A stretch of DNA of 64,000 bases, taken from assembly GCF_001937065.1 (NCBI RefSeq), contig NZ_MOWR01000002.1:282009-346008 (forward strand). Reading direction: 5' to 3'. The position numbers and the translations under genes are program-made. The number at the start of each line of letters is the position of its first letter. The first letter of the stretch is position 1. Origin of the DNA: Streptococcus sp. 'caviae'. Its GTDB lineage: Bacteria > Bacillota > Bacilli > Lactobacillales > Streptococcaceae. Below are positions 48,447-58,449 of this stretch, one piece after another. The notes under the pieces are model-generated. The model saw nothing but the letters and a program-made list of their open reading frames with translations, had not been told where the DNA came from and did not search any database.

Positions 48447-48667
48447 CCCTTTAACAAAGAAAAGCGCAGCAAATTTCTGCAAGAAGTAGCTTTTGTCCGA
48501 GGCTTATTTGTCTTATTTTAAATGTATTTTACATTCGTTAAGGGCTGATAAAGAATAGAAAATTGTCTGACTTTTCCAGACAGCTGTGATATAATAATGT
48601 GTAAAATTACCATTCTGATGGTAATGGAAAAAGGCTGAAAACTGATGAAAGCGAGGGGCAGGAATGA
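48447..48667 (+). promoter_or_regulatory. miaA-hflX spacer with promoter and leader hairpin
   Basis: TATAAT (about 48592-48597) is preceded by TGTCTG-acttttc-CAGACA around the -35 region. The start of the transcript would carry ATTACCAT-tctg-ATGGTAAT (about 48608-48627), a perfect hairpin. GAGGGGCAGG precedes the hflX ATG. Confidence 0.5.
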
Positions 48668-49915
48668 ATGATTGAAACCAGTCAGAAACAAGAGCGTGTT
48701 ATCCTTGTCGGAGTAGAACTGCCGGACAGTGACAATTTTGAGATGTCCATGAAAGAGCTGGCCAGTCTCGCGCAGACAGCAGGAGCTGAGGTCATTCATT
48801 CCTATTCCCAAAAAAGAGACCGTTACGACAGTAAAAGCTTTATCGGTTCAGGAAAGCTGCAGGAAATGAAGCGGTTTATTGAAACTGATGCTGCTGATAC
48901 CGTGATTGTCAATAATCAGCTGACACCCCGTCAAAATACCTATTTAGAGGCTGAGCTGGGTCTCAAGGTGATTGATCGGATGCAGCTGATTTTGGATATT
49001 TTTGCCATGCGGGCCAGAAGCCATGAGGGAAAACTTCAGGTTCATCTGGCCCAGCTCAAATATATGCTGCCGCGTCTTGTCGGACAGGGCGTCATGCTTA
49101 GCCGTCAGGCCGGCGGTATCGGCAGCCGCGGTCCCGGTGAAAGTCAGCTGGAGCTGAACCGCCGCAGTATTCGCAGACAAATCGCCGATGTTGAAAGACA
49201 GCTCAAAGCCGTGGCTAAAAATCGGGAAACCAATCGCGAGAAGCGGCTGGACTCAGAGATTTTTAAAATCGGCTTGATTGGCTATACCAATGCCGGAAAA
49301 TCAACAATCATGAACATGCTGACTGATAAGAGCCAGTATGAAGCCAACGAGCTTTTTGCGACACTTGACGCAACAACCAAGCAGATTTATCTCTTTGATT
49401 GTTTTCAGGCAACCTTAACAGATACCGTTGGTTTTATTCAGGATTTGCCAACTGAACTTGTCGCAGCTTTTAAATCAACGCTGGAAGAGAGCCGTCAGGT
49501 TGATTTGCTGCTGCATATTATTGACGCCAGCGATCCTAACCATGAGGATCATGAGCAGGTTGTTCTGGATATCCTGTCTGAGCTTGGCATGTCAGCGATT
49601 CCGCGGCTAGTGGTTTATAATAAAATGGACAAGGTCACAAACTTTGCGGCCAGCCAGTATCCTTATGTCAGCCTTTCGGCTAAATCTCAGGAAGGAGCTT
49701 TGATTTTACGTCAGGCTATTGTGGAGAAAATAAAGACGATGTTTGTGCCCTTCACTCTTAAGATAAATCAGGAAAATGCCTACAAACTCTATGATCTAAG
49801 CCGTATAGCTCTGCTTGATTCTTACGATGTCGATCGGGATGGCCAAGAGATTACAGGCTATATTGCAGAAAAAAACAAGTGGAGGCTGGAACCATTTTAT
49901 GTTGAACTATCTTGA
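48668..49915 (+). CDS. hflX: Ribosome-associated GTPase HflX
   Basis: A 415-aa GTPase that binds the large ribosomal subunit and helps split stalled or heat-damaged ribosomes. The N-terminal HflX domain has TVIVNNQLTPRQ and GPGESQLELNRR (glycine-rich segment). The G domain shows G1 GYTNAGKST, G3 DTVGFIQDLP and G4 YNKMD. It overlaps the next gene by 17 bp. Confidence 0.96.
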   Translation: MIETSQKQERVILVGVELPDSDNFEMSMKELASLAQTAGAEVIHSYSQKRDRYDSKSFIGSGKLQEMKRFIETDAADTVIVNNQLTPRQNTYLEAELGLKVIDRMQLILDIFAMRARSHEGKLQVHLAQLKYMLPRLVGQGVMLSRQAGGIGSRGPGESQLELNRRSIRRQIADVERQLKAVAKNRETNREKRLDSEIFKIGLIGYTNAGKSTIMNMLTDKSQYEANELFATLDATTKQIYLFDCFQATLTDTVGFIQDLPTELVAAFKSTLEESRQVDLLLHIIDASDPNHEDHEQVVLDILSELGMSAIPRLVVYNKMDKVTNFAASQYPYVSLSAKSQEGALILRQAIVEKIKTMFVPFTLKINQENAYKLYDLSRIALLDSYDVDRDGQEITGYIAEKNKWRLEPFYVELS

Positions 49916-50537
49916 CTTAGCTCTTAAGTATGGCGGGTTCACCAGCTTGGACAAGGTTTATTTAGAAAATAAACTGGCGTCTCTGTCTCATGCAGATAAG
50001 CTGGCCTTTATCACACCGCCGCCGAGTGTTATTAATGCCTATTTTGCCGAGATTTATCAAAAGCAATCGCCTAAGGCGGCAACAGATTATTATTTTGATT
50101 TGAGTCAAAAGCTGCAGCTGCTGACCGACAGGCCTTCCTTTGACGAGCATAAGCCCTTTGTCCGCCTTAATCTGTCCGGAAAATCCTATGGCTTTGCCTA
50201 TGAAAATAAAGAGGAAGTCGCTCAGGTTTTCAGCGAGGCAGACGAGCCGATTACTGACGGTCTTTTATTTGAATTGGCTCAGATTTTTCCGCAGTATAAG
50301 GTTTTTGCGGATGGTCAGATCATAAAAATGAAACCTTTGACATTTGACGAAAGTGAGAGTGAGACCGTCCAAAACAGTTCAGCCCTGCTCACTGACATTA
50401 AGAAATTAAAAGACGGAACCGTTAAAATTTCCGGTTTTAATCAGGAAGAAATCATGGAAGTGGCTAAGGCCTATCAAGGTCAGCGCTACTACAGCTATGC
50501 TCAGCGTCAGGCTGTGCTTTACATTGTTAAAGATTAA
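49899..50537 (+). CDS. Conserved hypothetical protein, hflX-rnz operon
   Basis: A 212-aa soluble protein starting MLNYLDLALKYGGFTSLDKVY, with no signal peptide or membrane helix. I do not recognise a named domain. Its place between hflX and rnz appears regularly in streptococci, which suggests a link to ribosome or RNA quality control, but that is inference. The ATG at 49899 is inside hflX; an in-frame start farther upstream is less likely. Confidence 0.85.
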   Translation: MLNYLDLALKYGGFTSLDKVYLENKLASLSHADKLAFITPPPSVINAYFAEIYQKQSPKAATDYYFDLSQKLQLLTDRPSFDEHKPFVRLNLSGKSYGFAYENKEEVAQVFSEADEPITDGLLFELAQIFPQYKVFADGQIIKMKPLTFDESESETVQNSSALLTDIKKLKDGTVKISGFNQEEIMEVAKAYQGQRYYSYAQRQAVLYIVKD

Positions 50538-50574
50538 CCAGTATAGAAAAGTATAAACAGAAAGTATAGTAAGT

Positions 50575-51504
50575 ATGGAAATTCAATTTTTAGGAACTGG
50601 TGCCGGCCAACCGGCCAAAGCCAGGAATGTATCAAGTCTTGTTTTAAAACTTTTGGATGAAATCAATGAAATTTGGATGTTTGACTGCGGGGAAGGAACG
50701 CAGCGTCAAATTTTAGAAACAACGATTAAACCTCGTAAAATCAGAAAGATTTTTATTACCCACCTGCATGGTGATCATGTATTTGGTCTGCCGGGCTTTT
50801 TATCAAGCCGCGCCTTTCAGGCTAATGAAGAGCAGACAGATATCGATATTTACGGCCCTGTCGGTATCAAAGGGCTGGTAATGGGCAGTTTGCGGGCTTC
50901 AGGCGCTCATCTGCCCTACCGGATTTACTTTCATGAATTTAATGAAAAACATCTGGGAAAGATTCTTGAAACGGATAAATTCACAGTCTATGCCGAAAAA
51001 TTAGACCATACTATTTTTTGTGTGGGCTACCGCGTGGTTCAAAAAGACCTGGAAGGCACGCTTGATGCTGAAAAGCTGACTGCCGCAGGAGTTCCTTTCG
51101 GTCCCCTTTTGGGCAAAATCAAAAACGGTCAGGACATTGTCTTGGAAGACGGGAGAAAAATTATTGCCAAGGATTATATTTCGGCTCCTAAAAAAGGAAA
51201 AGTCGTCACTATTTTAGGAGATACCCGCAAAACGGACGCCAGCATTCGCCTGGGCTTAGGTGCCGATGTGCTGGTCCACGAGTCGACCTATGGCAAGGGC
51301 GATGAAAAATTAGCCAGGCGTCACGGCCACTCTACCAATATGGAAGCAGCTAAAGTGGCCAAAGCTGCTTCGGCCAAGAAACTGCTGCTCAATCACATCA
51401 GTGCCCGTTTTCTGTCGCGGGACATCAGCAAGATGCGCAGCGATGCTCAGGAAATTTTTGAAGATGTCCATGTTGTCAGGGACTTAGAAGAAGTAAAACT
51501 ATGA
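50575..51504 (+). CDS. rnz: Ribonuclease Z
   Basis: A 309-aa metallo-beta-lactamase-fold endonuclease that trims tRNA 3' ends. The zinc motif is [13 protein letters not shown] (HxHxDH, about residues 62-74), and LVHESTYG and [14 protein letters not shown] supply further conserved residues. The start [21 protein letters not shown] is the consensus. It overlaps the next gene by 4 bp. Confidence 0.96.
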   Translation: MEIQFLGTGAGQPAKARNVSSLVLKLLDEINEIWMFDCGEGTQRQILETTIKPRKIRKIFITHLHGDHVFGLPGFLSSRAFQANEEQTDIDIYGPVGIKGLVMGSLRASGAHLPYRIYFHEFNEKHLGKILETDKFTVYAEKLDHTIFCVGYRVVQKDLEGTLDAEKLTAAGVPFGPLLGKIKNGQDIVLEDGRKIIAKDYISAPKKGKVVTILGDTRKTDASIRLGLGADVLVHESTYGKGDEKLARRHGHSTNMEAAKVAKAASAKKLLLNHISARFLSRDISKMRSDAQEIFEDVHVVRDLEEVKL

Positions 51505-52265
51505 AGGAACGTATTATTGTAATCACCGGAGCGTCCGGAGGAATTGCTGAGGCGATGATTAAACGTCTTCCGCAGACTGCCCGGCTTATTTTACTCGGCC
51601 GTAGCAAGGAAAAATTGGAAGCCATGTATGCCCATCGCAGACCAGTGACCTGTTTTTCAGTTGACATCACAGATGATGAGGCTCTAAAGGCGATGGTTGA
51701 TACTATTTATCAGCAATTTGGCCGCATTGATATTTTCATCAACAATGCCGGCTTTGGTGAATTTAAGGATTTTGATCAATTCTCAAACAGTGACATTCGG
51801 GAAATGTTTGATGTTAACACTTTGGCGACCATCAATTTTTCACGCCTTGTCGGCCAAAGAATGGCTGAAGCGGGTGCAGGCCATATTGTCAATATTGCCA
51901 GCATGGCTGGCCTGATTGCGACGAGCAAGTCAACGATTTACTCAGCCACCAAATTTGCCGTTATCGGTTTTTCCAATGCTCTGCGCTTGGAACTGGCAGA
52001 CAAGGGCGTTTATGTGACGACTGTCAATCCCGGCCCGATTGCGACTAAATTTTTTGATCAGGCCGATCCCAGCGGTGCGTATTTGAAAAGTGTCGAAGAA
52101 TTTACCCTGCAGCCGAGCGATGTCGCAAAGAAAATCATTGCGCTTTTAGGGAAAAACAAGCGAGAACTCAACCTGCCTTGGACGCTAAAAGCAGCACACA
52201 AGGCCTATACCCTTTTTCCAAGATTATCGGATTTTTTGGCCAGAAAGGTATTTAATTATAAATGA
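51501..52265 (+). CDS. Short-chain dehydrogenase/reductase
   Basis: A 254-aa SDR with [11 protein letters not shown] (cofactor loop, residues about 8-18), NNAG, the Ser of NIASMAG and the YSATK catalytic pair (Tyr about residue 150). The glycine motif TGxxxGIA is classical. The substrate is unknown. It is coupled by 4-bp overlaps to rnz and recJ. Confidence 0.9.
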   Translation: MKERIIVITGASGGIAEAMIKRLPQTARLILLGRSKEKLEAMYAHRRPVTCFSVDITDDEALKAMVDTIYQQFGRIDIFINNAGFGEFKDFDQFSNSDIREMFDVNTLATINFSRLVGQRMAEAGAGHIVNIASMAGLIATSKSTIYSATKFAVIGFSNALRLELADKGVYVTTVNPGPIATKFFDQADPSGAYLKSVEEFTLQPSDVAKKIIALLGKNKRELNLPWTLKAAHKAYTLFPRLSDFLARKVFNYK

Positions 52266-54472
52266 TTACATCCAAATTTGATTGGAAAATAAAGCAGGAA
52301 AAGCCAGATGATGGCTTTTTTGAACTGATTAAAAAAGAAAAACTCAGTCAAGCGGCTGCTCAAATTCTATACGGGCGCGGCCTTAACGAAGCTGGCGCTC
52401 TCGAGCAGTTTTTGCACCCTGATTTGTCACAGCTTCACGACCCTTATCTGTTAAATGATATGGACAAAGCGGTTGAGCGAATTCGCCGAGCTATTGAAGC
52501 TGATGAAGCTATTTTAATTTACGGCGATTATGATGCTGACGGTATGACATCCAGCTCTATTGTCAAAGAGGCCCTAGAGATGATGGGAGCAGAATGTCTG
52601 GTCTATCTTCCCAACCGCTTTACGGATGGCTATGGTCCAAATCAGAGTGTCTATCAGTATTTCATTGAACAGCAGGCTGTGTCTCTGATTATTACGGTAG
52701 ATAATGGGGTTGCTGGCAAAGAGGCGATTGCCTATGCACAGGAAAAGGGCGTTGATGTCATTGTGACAGATCATCACAGCATGCCCCAAGAGCTGCCGGA
52801 TGCTTATGCCATTGTTCACCCTGAACATCCTGGGGCAGCCTATCCTTTTAAATATTTGGCGGGCTGCGGTGTTGCCTTTAAACTGGCCTGTGCTCTTTTA
52901 GAGTCGGTTCCTGTGGAAATGCTGGATTTAGTAGCTATCGGAACAATTGCTGATATGGTTTCTCTGACAGATGAAAACCGTGTCATGGTCAAATACGGCC
53001 TGGAAATGCTTAAGCAGACAGAGCGTATTGGCCTACAGGAATTGCTGGATCTCTCAGGTGTTCAGGCAGACAGTATTAGCGAGGAGACCATCGGTTTCAA
53101 AGTGGCTCCGCAGCTCAATGCTCTAGGCCGTTTGGATGATCCCAATCCTGCTGTAGAGCTGCTGACGGGCTTTGATGAAGAGGAAGCTCGTACGATTGCG
53201 GCCATGATTAATGACAAAAACGAGGAACGCAAGGCCATCGTTCAGACGATTTTTGATGAAGCCATGGCCATGGTAGACACAGCAAAACCTGCTCAGGTTT
53301 TAGCCAAGGAAGGCTGGCATGCAGGTGTTCTGGGCATTGTCGCAGGACGTATCATGGAAGAAATTAACCAGCCGGTGATTGTCCTCAACATTGAAAACGG
53401 CCTGGCTAAAGGCAGCGCTCGCAGCGTGAGCACGGTCAATATTTTTGCTGCTTTGAATGAGCACAGAGACTTATTTACAGCCTTTGGCGGGCACAGCGGT
53501 GCGGCCGGCATGACTCTGGAAGCCGACAGGCTGGAACAACTGGAACAAGTCCTCGTGTCCTACATTGAAGAGCACCATATCGACCTCTCTCAAAAGAACC
53601 CGTTGATTATTGATGCCGAGCTTCCTTTGTCACAGCTGAGCTTTGAAACCGTCAAAGGTTTGGAAAAGCTGGCGCCTTTTGGCATGGACAATGATAAGCC
53701 TGTTTTTCTGATAAAGGATTTTAAGGTGAAGCAGGCCAGAACCATGGGGCAAAACGGTGCTCATCTCAAGCTTCGTCTTGCTCAGGAAGCTTCTGAATTT
53801 GACCTGATTGCTTTTAATCAGGGAGCTCTGGCTCAGGAATTTCAGCAGGCTCAGCATTTAGAATTGGCCGTGACCTTATCTGTCAATCAGTGGAACGGCA
53901 ATACCAGTCTTCAGCTCATGCTGGTAGATGCAAGGGTTGAGGGTATTCAGCTAATCGATATTCGCTCGCGCAGCAGCGCACTGCCTCAAGCAGTGCCTAT
54001 CTTGGATGATAAAACGGCTAGTAAGGCCGTGGTCCTACTGGAAGTGCCTGAAAAGGAAGAGGACCTTCTGGCGCTTTTTGAAAACCGTGATTTTGAAGCG
54101 ATCTATTTCAAAAATATCATCAAGCAGCGCTATTATTTGACAGGTTACGGAACGCGCGAGCAGTTTGCCAAGCTCTATAAAACCATCTACCAGTATCCTG
54201 AATTTGATATCCGCTATAAGCTGAAAGAGCTGAGCCGTTACCTCAATATCCCTGACATTCTTCTCGTCAAGATGATTCAGATTTTTGATGAATTGGATTT
54301 TGTTAGCATTAATGATGGGGTCATGACAGTTAATAAGGATGCGCAAAAACGGGAGATTTCTGAAAGCCGCATTTATCAGGAGTTAAAAAGGCTTGTGAAA
54401 TTTCAAGAGTTAATGGCTCTGGGCACACCGCAGGAAATCTATGATTACCTGACTTCGAAAAAGCAAAAGTAA
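52262..54472 (+). CDS. recJ: Single-stranded-DNA-specific 5'-3' exonuclease RecJ
   Basis: 736 aa. It degrades single-stranded DNA 5' to 3' during recombination and repair. The DHH-family motifs are LIYGDYDADGMTSSS (about residues 84-98), DNGV and VTDHHSMP (the DHH, about 167-174), and the DHHA1 region has FGGHSGAAGMTLE. The long C-terminal extension (about 560-736) is typical of firmicute RecJ. It ends its operon at a strong terminator. Confidence 0.95.
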   Translation: MITSKFDWKIKQEKPDDGFFELIKKEKLSQAAAQILYGRGLNEAGALEQFLHPDLSQLHDPYLLNDMDKAVERIRRAIEADEAILIYGDYDADGMTSSSIVKEALEMMGAECLVYLPNRFTDGYGPNQSVYQYFIEQQAVSLIITVDNGVAGKEAIAYAQEKGVDVIVTDHHSMPQELPDAYAIVHPEHPGAAYPFKYLAGCGVAFKLACALLESVPVEMLDLVAIGTIADMVSLTDENRVMVKYGLEMLKQTERIGLQELLDLSGVQADSISEETIGFKVAPQLNALGRLDDPNPAVELLTGFDEEEARTIAAMINDKNEERKAIVQTIFDEAMAMVDTAKPAQVLAKEGWHAGVLGIVAGRIMEEINQPVIVLNIENGLAKGSARSVSTVNIFAALNEHRDLFTAFGGHSGAAGMTLEADRLEQLEQVLVSYIEEHHIDLSQKNPLIIDAELPLSQLSFETVKGLEKLAPFGMDNDKPVFLIKDFKVKQARTMGQNGAHLKLRLAQEASEFDLIAFNQGALAQEFQQAQHLELAVTLSVNQWNGNTSLQLMLVDARVEGIQLIDIRSRSSALPQAVPILDDKTASKAVVLLEVPEKEEDLLALFENRDFEAIYFKNIIKQRYYLTGYGTREQFAKLYKTIYQYPEFDIRYKLKELSRYLNIPDILLVKMIQIFDELDFVSINDGVMTVNKDAQKREISESRIYQELKRLVKFQELMALGTPQEIYDYLTSKKQK

Positions 54473-54484
54473 CAGGTTGTAGAC

Positions 54485-54518
54485 AAACTCTCAGCAGTTC
54501 TTTGCTGCTGAGAGTTTT
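54485..54518 (+). terminator. Terminator after recJ
   Basis: AAACTCTCAGCAG (54485-54497) pairs with CTGCTGAGAGTTTT (54505-54518). Confidence 0.93.
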
Positions 54519-54595
54519 AGGTAACCATCAGAAAATTAATTGTATGTATTCCAATAAGTCTTGATAGTAATATTTTCTAAAATGACTAATTCATG

Positions 54596-54601
54596 CTATA
54601 A
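54596..54601 (+). promoter_or_regulatory. Probable apt promoter -10 box
   Basis: TATAAT preceded by TGC (an extended -10 pattern), about 46 nt before the apt ATG. The -35 region is poor. Confidence 0.45.
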
Positions 54602-54647
54602 TAAAGAGTAAAAGATTTTTTGGCAGATTGCCCTAGAAAGTAAGGAA

Positions 54648-55160
54648 ATGGATTTAAAAGATTACATTGCAACCATTGAGAACTATCCGGAAGACGGGAT
54701 TCTCTTTCGTGATATCAGCCCTTTGATGGCTAATGGAAATGCCTACAGCTATGCTGTCCGCGAAATTGTTCAGTATGCGACAGACAAAAAGATTGATATG
54801 ATTGTCGGTCCGGAAGCGCGCGGCTTTATTGTTGGCTGCCCGGTGGCTTATGAGCTGGGTGTTGGTTTTGCTCCGGTCCGCAAGCCCGGAAAACTCCCGC
54901 GCGAAGTGATTGAAGCTAATTACGAAAAAGAATACGGTATTGATACTCTGACCATGCATGCGGATGCTATCAAACCTGGACAGCGCGTGCTGATTGTTGA
55001 CGATCTTTTGGCAACTGGCGGAACCGTTAAAGCAACGATTGAAATGATTGAAAGACTGGGAGGAATTGTTGCCGGCTGTGCTTTTCTGATTGAGCTTGAT
55101 GAACTTGAAGGCCGCAAGGCTATCGGCGATTATGATTATAAGGTGCTCATTCACTATTAA
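54648..55160 (+). CDS. apt: Adenine phosphoribosyltransferase
   Basis: A 170-aa purine-salvage enzyme that joins adenine and PRPP to AMP. The PRPP motif is [17 protein letters not shown] (about residues 115-131), and the start [20 protein letters not shown] is the family consensus. [10 protein letters not shown] is the adenine-side loop. Single gene. Confidence 0.97.
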   Translation: MDLKDYIATIENYPEDGILFRDISPLMANGNAYSYAVREIVQYATDKKIDMIVGPEARGFIVGCPVAYELGVGFAPVRKPGKLPREVIEANYEKEYGIDTLTMHADAIKPGQRVLIVDDLLATGGTVKATIEMIERLGGIVAGCAFLIELDELEGRKAIGDYDYKVLIHY

Positions 55161-55202
55161 GGCTGACTTATAGCTGTTTGCTATATCTAACTAGAGAAAT
55201 TA

Positions 55203-55219
55203 TATATTTGAAAACTATA
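55203..55219 (+). promoter_or_regulatory. MET-box-like site before metA
   Basis: TATATTTGAAAACTATA keeps a perfect right half (AAACTATA) and a weaker left half of the streptococcal MET-box. A TATAAT box follows at about 55232. It would link metA with the MetE-like gene at 36477-37622. Confidence 0.65.
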
Positions 55220-55271
55220 TCTCCCTGCTTTATAATATTAGAATAGATATTGTAGAAATGGGGATATTTTC

Positions 55272-56216
55272 ATGCCAATTACTCTTGATAAAAAATTACC
55301 TGCGGTGGATATTCTAAAGTCCGAAAATATCTTCGTCATGGATAATAAAAGGGCTATTCATCAGGATATTCGGCCAATGAGCATTCTGATTTTGAATCTG
55401 ATGCCGACCAAGGTGGCAACGGAAACTCAGCTGCTGAGGCTCTTAGCCAATACTCCCTTGCAGATGAGCGTGGACTTTTTATACATGGCCAGCCACCATT
55501 CGAAAAATACGCAGGCTGAGCACATGAAGACTTTTTATAAGACTTTGGAAGACATTAAAGGCAACTTTTATGATGGGCTGATTATCACCGGTGCACCGGT
55601 GGAGACGATGCCTTTTGAGGAAGTTGATTACTGGGAGGAGCTCTGTCAGGTTTTTCAGTGGTCTAAGACCCATGTCTATTCAACCCTGCATCTTTGCTGG
55701 GGGGCTCAGGCCGCTCTTTATTACCGCTATGGTATTGACAAATCTGAAATGGCTGAGAAGCTCTCAGGTATTTATTGGCAGAAGGTAGAAAAACCAAACA
55801 GTCCTTTGATGAGAGGCTTTGATGACTGTTTTCTCGCTCCGCATTCTCGTCATACAGAGGTTCTCTTAAAAGATGTTGTCAATAAGACAAATCTTGAAGT
55901 GATTGCCAGCGGTGAGGAAGTAGGCTTGTCCATTTTGTCCAGCCGCGACATGCGGGAAATTTATAGTTTTGGCCATCTGGAATATGACCGGGAAACCTTG
56001 GGCAATGAGTACAAACGCGATCTTAAAGCTGGTAAAAAACCTAATATTCCAAGCAACTATTACCGAGATGACAATCCTGAATCTTATCCGGAAATGCGCT
56101 GGAATCTTGCTGCGGCAACATTCTTCAGTAATTGGATTAATTATGCAGTCTATCAAGAAACGCCTTATCGCTTAGAGGAGTTAGAAAATACTGTTTCATT
56201 TTATGGCTATCTGTAA
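55272..56216 (+). CDS. metA: Homoserine O-acyltransferase
   Basis: A 314-aa enzyme of the MetA family that acylates homoserine at the start of methionine synthesis. The start [20 protein letters not shown] is typical, with [16 protein letters not shown] around the nucleophile Cys (about residue 142) and GHLEYD near the C-terminus (catalytic His/Glu area). Whether acetyl-CoA or succinyl-CoA is used cannot be stated; most firmicute members use acetyl-CoA. It ends 9 bp before dnaD. Confidence 0.93.
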   Translation: MPITLDKKLPAVDILKSENIFVMDNKRAIHQDIRPMSILILNLMPTKVATETQLLRLLANTPLQMSVDFLYMASHHSKNTQAEHMKTFYKTLEDIKGNFYDGLIITGAPVETMPFEEVDYWEELCQVFQWSKTHVYSTLHLCWGAQAALYYRYGIDKSEMAEKLSGIYWQKVEKPNSPLMRGFDDCFLAPHSRHTEVLLKDVVNKTNLEVIASGEEVGLSILSSRDMREIYSFGHLEYDRETLGNEYKRDLKAGKKPNIPSNYYRDDNPESYPEMRWNLAAATFFSNWINYAVYQETPYRLEELENTVSFYGYL

Positions 56217-56225
56217 GGAGGTCCT

Positions 56226-56927
56226 ATGAGCTTTTTGCAACATTATAAGTCAGGGAACTTGGTTTTGCCCAGTGCCTTGCTTTTTCATTACAAAGATATT
56301 TTCAGCAGCACGGATGACTTTTTGGTCTGGCAGTTTTTCTATCTTCAAAATACGACAAATATGGAAGAAATTGCTACCAGCCAAATCGCTGCAGCTGTTG
56401 GAAAGACTGTGGCTCAGGTTAACCGCTGTGTCTCAAATCTGATCAGCCAGGAACTTTTAGCCATGAAAACGATTGAGCTGGACGGTGAGAGTGAAGTCAT
56501 TTTTGATGCAACCTTGGCTCTTAAAAAACTGGATGACCTGCTGGAGCAGCCCAAAGAGAGCAAAGGTCAGCCTGAAGCGAATGCTGACAGCAGCAATGCT
56601 CTCAAAGATTTAGTTGAGGATTTTGAAAGAGAACTGGGACGGCTGCTCAGTCCTTTTGAGCTGGAAGACTTGGAAAAGACAGTTGCAGATGATAAAACAG
56701 ACCCTGACCTTGTTCGGGCGGCCTTGCGGGAGGCTGTGTTTAACGGTAAGACCAATTGGAATTACATTCAGGCTATTTTGAGAAATTGGCGCCGGGAGGG
56801 GATTACGACCCTGCGTCAGGTTGAAGAAAGACGGCAGGAACGTGAAGAAGCCAACCCAGCTAATGTGACGGTTTCGGACGATTTTCTGTCTGCCATGAAT
56901 TTATGGAGTGATTCGGATGGAAGATAA
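56226..56927 (+). CDS. dnaD: DnaD-family replication-initiation protein
   Basis: A 233-aa protein. The N-terminal winged-helix DDBH1 domain begins MSFLQHYKSGNLVLPSALLF, and the C-terminal DDBH2 domain includes FERELGRLLSPFELEDLEK and KTNWNYIQAILRNW. It loads the replicative helicase at origin or restart sites together with DnaB and DnaI. AAGGAGG precedes the ATG. It overlaps trmK by 11 bp. Confidence 0.93.
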   Translation: MSFLQHYKSGNLVLPSALLFHYKDIFSSTDDFLVWQFFYLQNTTNMEEIATSQIAAAVGKTVAQVNRCVSNLISQELLAMKTIELDGESEVIFDATLALKKLDDLLEQPKESKGQPEANADSSNALKDLVEDFERELGRLLSPFELEDLEKTVADDKTDPDLVRAALREAVFNGKTNWNYIQAILRNWRREGITTLRQVEERRQEREEANPANVTVSDDFLSAMNLWSDSDGR

Positions 56928-57627
56928 TAAGAAGGGTATCAGCCTTTCTGAGCGTTTACAGGAAATTGCGGGCTTTGTACCTCAGGGTGCAAGGCTTCTT
57001 GACGTTGGAAGCGATCATGCCTATCTGCCGCTCTATCTGCTGGAAAAAGGCTGGATTGACTATGCCATAGCCGGTGAGGTGGCCAAAGGTCCTTACAGTT
57101 CAGCTGCAGAAAATGTGGATCAAGCTGGTTTATCAGAACGCGTGGATGTCCGTCTGGCAGATGGCTTAGCGGCTTTTACGGCAGTAGATAAAATTGATGT
57201 GATTACGATTTGCGGTATGGGCGGACGTTTGATTGCAGAAATTTTAGAAGCAGGCAAGGCTAAGCTGGCTTTAGTAGAGCAGCTGATTTTGCAGCCCAAC
57301 AACTGCGAGGATGAGCTGCGCCTTTGGCTGATGGCCAATGGTTTTGCTATCACTGCTGAAAAGATGGTGGCCGATAAGCAAAAATACTATGAAATATTAG
57401 TTGCTGAGAAGGGCCAGATGACTTTGTCAGATTTGGATTTGCGCTTTGGGCCCTGCCTGCGTCAGGAACTGTCAGCTGTTTTTAAAGCACGATGGCAAAA
57501 AGAACTGTCTAAATTAGAGCAGGCCCTGATGAAAATTCCTGAGACAAATGAACAGGATCGGCAGGCTGTAAAGGCAAAAATAAGTCAGATTAAGGAGGTG
57601 CTGCATGAAAGCACAGCAGATTATTGA
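56917..57627 (+). CDS. trmK: tRNA (adenine-N1)-methyltransferase TrmK
   Basis: A 236-aa SAM-dependent enzyme that makes m1A at position 22 of tRNA. The SAM loop is [15 protein letters not shown] (about residues 26-40), followed by [28 protein letters not shown] and LQPNNCE, all characteristic. GGAG lies 8 nt before the ATG at 56917; a GTG three codons upstream is possible. Confidence 0.92.
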   Translation: MEDNKKGISLSERLQEIAGFVPQGARLLDVGSDHAYLPLYLLEKGWIDYAIAGEVAKGPYSSAAENVDQAGLSERVDVRLADGLAAFTAVDKIDVITICGMGGRLIAEILEAGKAKLALVEQLILQPNNCEDELRLWLMANGFAITAEKMVADKQKYYEILVAEKGQMTLSDLDLRFGPCLRQELSAVFKARWQKELSKLEQALMKIPETNEQDRQAVKAKISQIKEVLHESTADY

Positions 57628-58393
57628 ACGTTATGAAGCTTACTGTCCGCAGGAGCTGTCCCTTGAAGGCGATATTTCTGGACTGCAAATCGGCACTCTG
57701 GATAAGGACGTTAAACGCATCATGCTGGCGCTTGATGTGCGCGAACGAACAGTCGCTGAAGCCATCGAACACAAGGTTGATCTGATCATTGTTAAGCATG
57801 CGCCGATCTTTCGGCCGCTAAAAGATTTGACAGCGACTGCGCAAAATCAGCTTTATATTGATTTAATCAAGCATGACATCGCCGTCTACGTCAGTCATAC
57901 CAATATTGATATTGTCCCTGACGGGCTAAACGACTGGTTTTGTGATTTGCTGGAAGTTTCCAATCGTGAGGTCCTAAGTTTTAGCAAGGATGGCTACGGT
58001 ATTGGACGCGTCGGGGATATTGCCCCGCTTCCTTTTGAAGATCTGGCAAGGAAAGTTAAACAGATTTTTCATTTGGACAGTATTCGTCTGGTATCTTACG
58101 GCAAGGCTAATCCGCTTATATCGCGCTTAGCTATTTGCGGCGGCAGCGGTCAGAGTTTTTATCAGGATGCTCTGGCTAAGGGGGCTCAGGTCTATATCAC
58201 CGGCGATATCTATTACCATACAGCTCAGGACATGCTGACAAACGGCCTGTTGGCCTTGGATCCCGGTCATCATATTGAGGTGCTTTTTGCTGACAAACTG
58301 GCTGCCAAATTTGAAGCGTGGAAGTCTGAAAATGACTGGGATATTGAGATTTTGACAAGTCAGGCCAATACGAATCCTTTCTATCATTTGTAG
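57605..58393 (+). CDS. Nif3-like (GTP cyclohydrolase 1 type 2 family) protein
   Basis: A 262-aa member of the NIF3/YqfO superfamily of di-metal proteins with unsettled function. SGLQIGT and [11 protein letters not shown] (metal His) in the first half and [20 protein letters not shown] and HHIEVLFAD in the second half match the family. It overlaps trmK by 23 bp behind AAGGAGG. The trmK-nif3 pair is widely conserved. Confidence 0.93.
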   Translation: MKAQQIIERYEAYCPQELSLEGDISGLQIGTLDKDVKRIMLALDVRERTVAEAIEHKVDLIIVKHAPIFRPLKDLTATAQNQLYIDLIKHDIAVYVSHTNIDIVPDGLNDWFCDLLEVSNREVLSFSKDGYGIGRVGDIAPLPFEDLARKVKQIFHLDSIRLVSYGKANPLISRLAICGGSGQSFYQDALAKGAQVYITGDIYYHTAQDMLTNGLLALDPGHHIEVLFADKLAAKFEAWKSENDWDIEILTSQANTNPFYHL

Positions 58394-58449
58394 GATTCTG
58401 CTGATGACAGGATTAGGTCTGAAGCAAAGCTAAGGAATGAGGAAATTTG

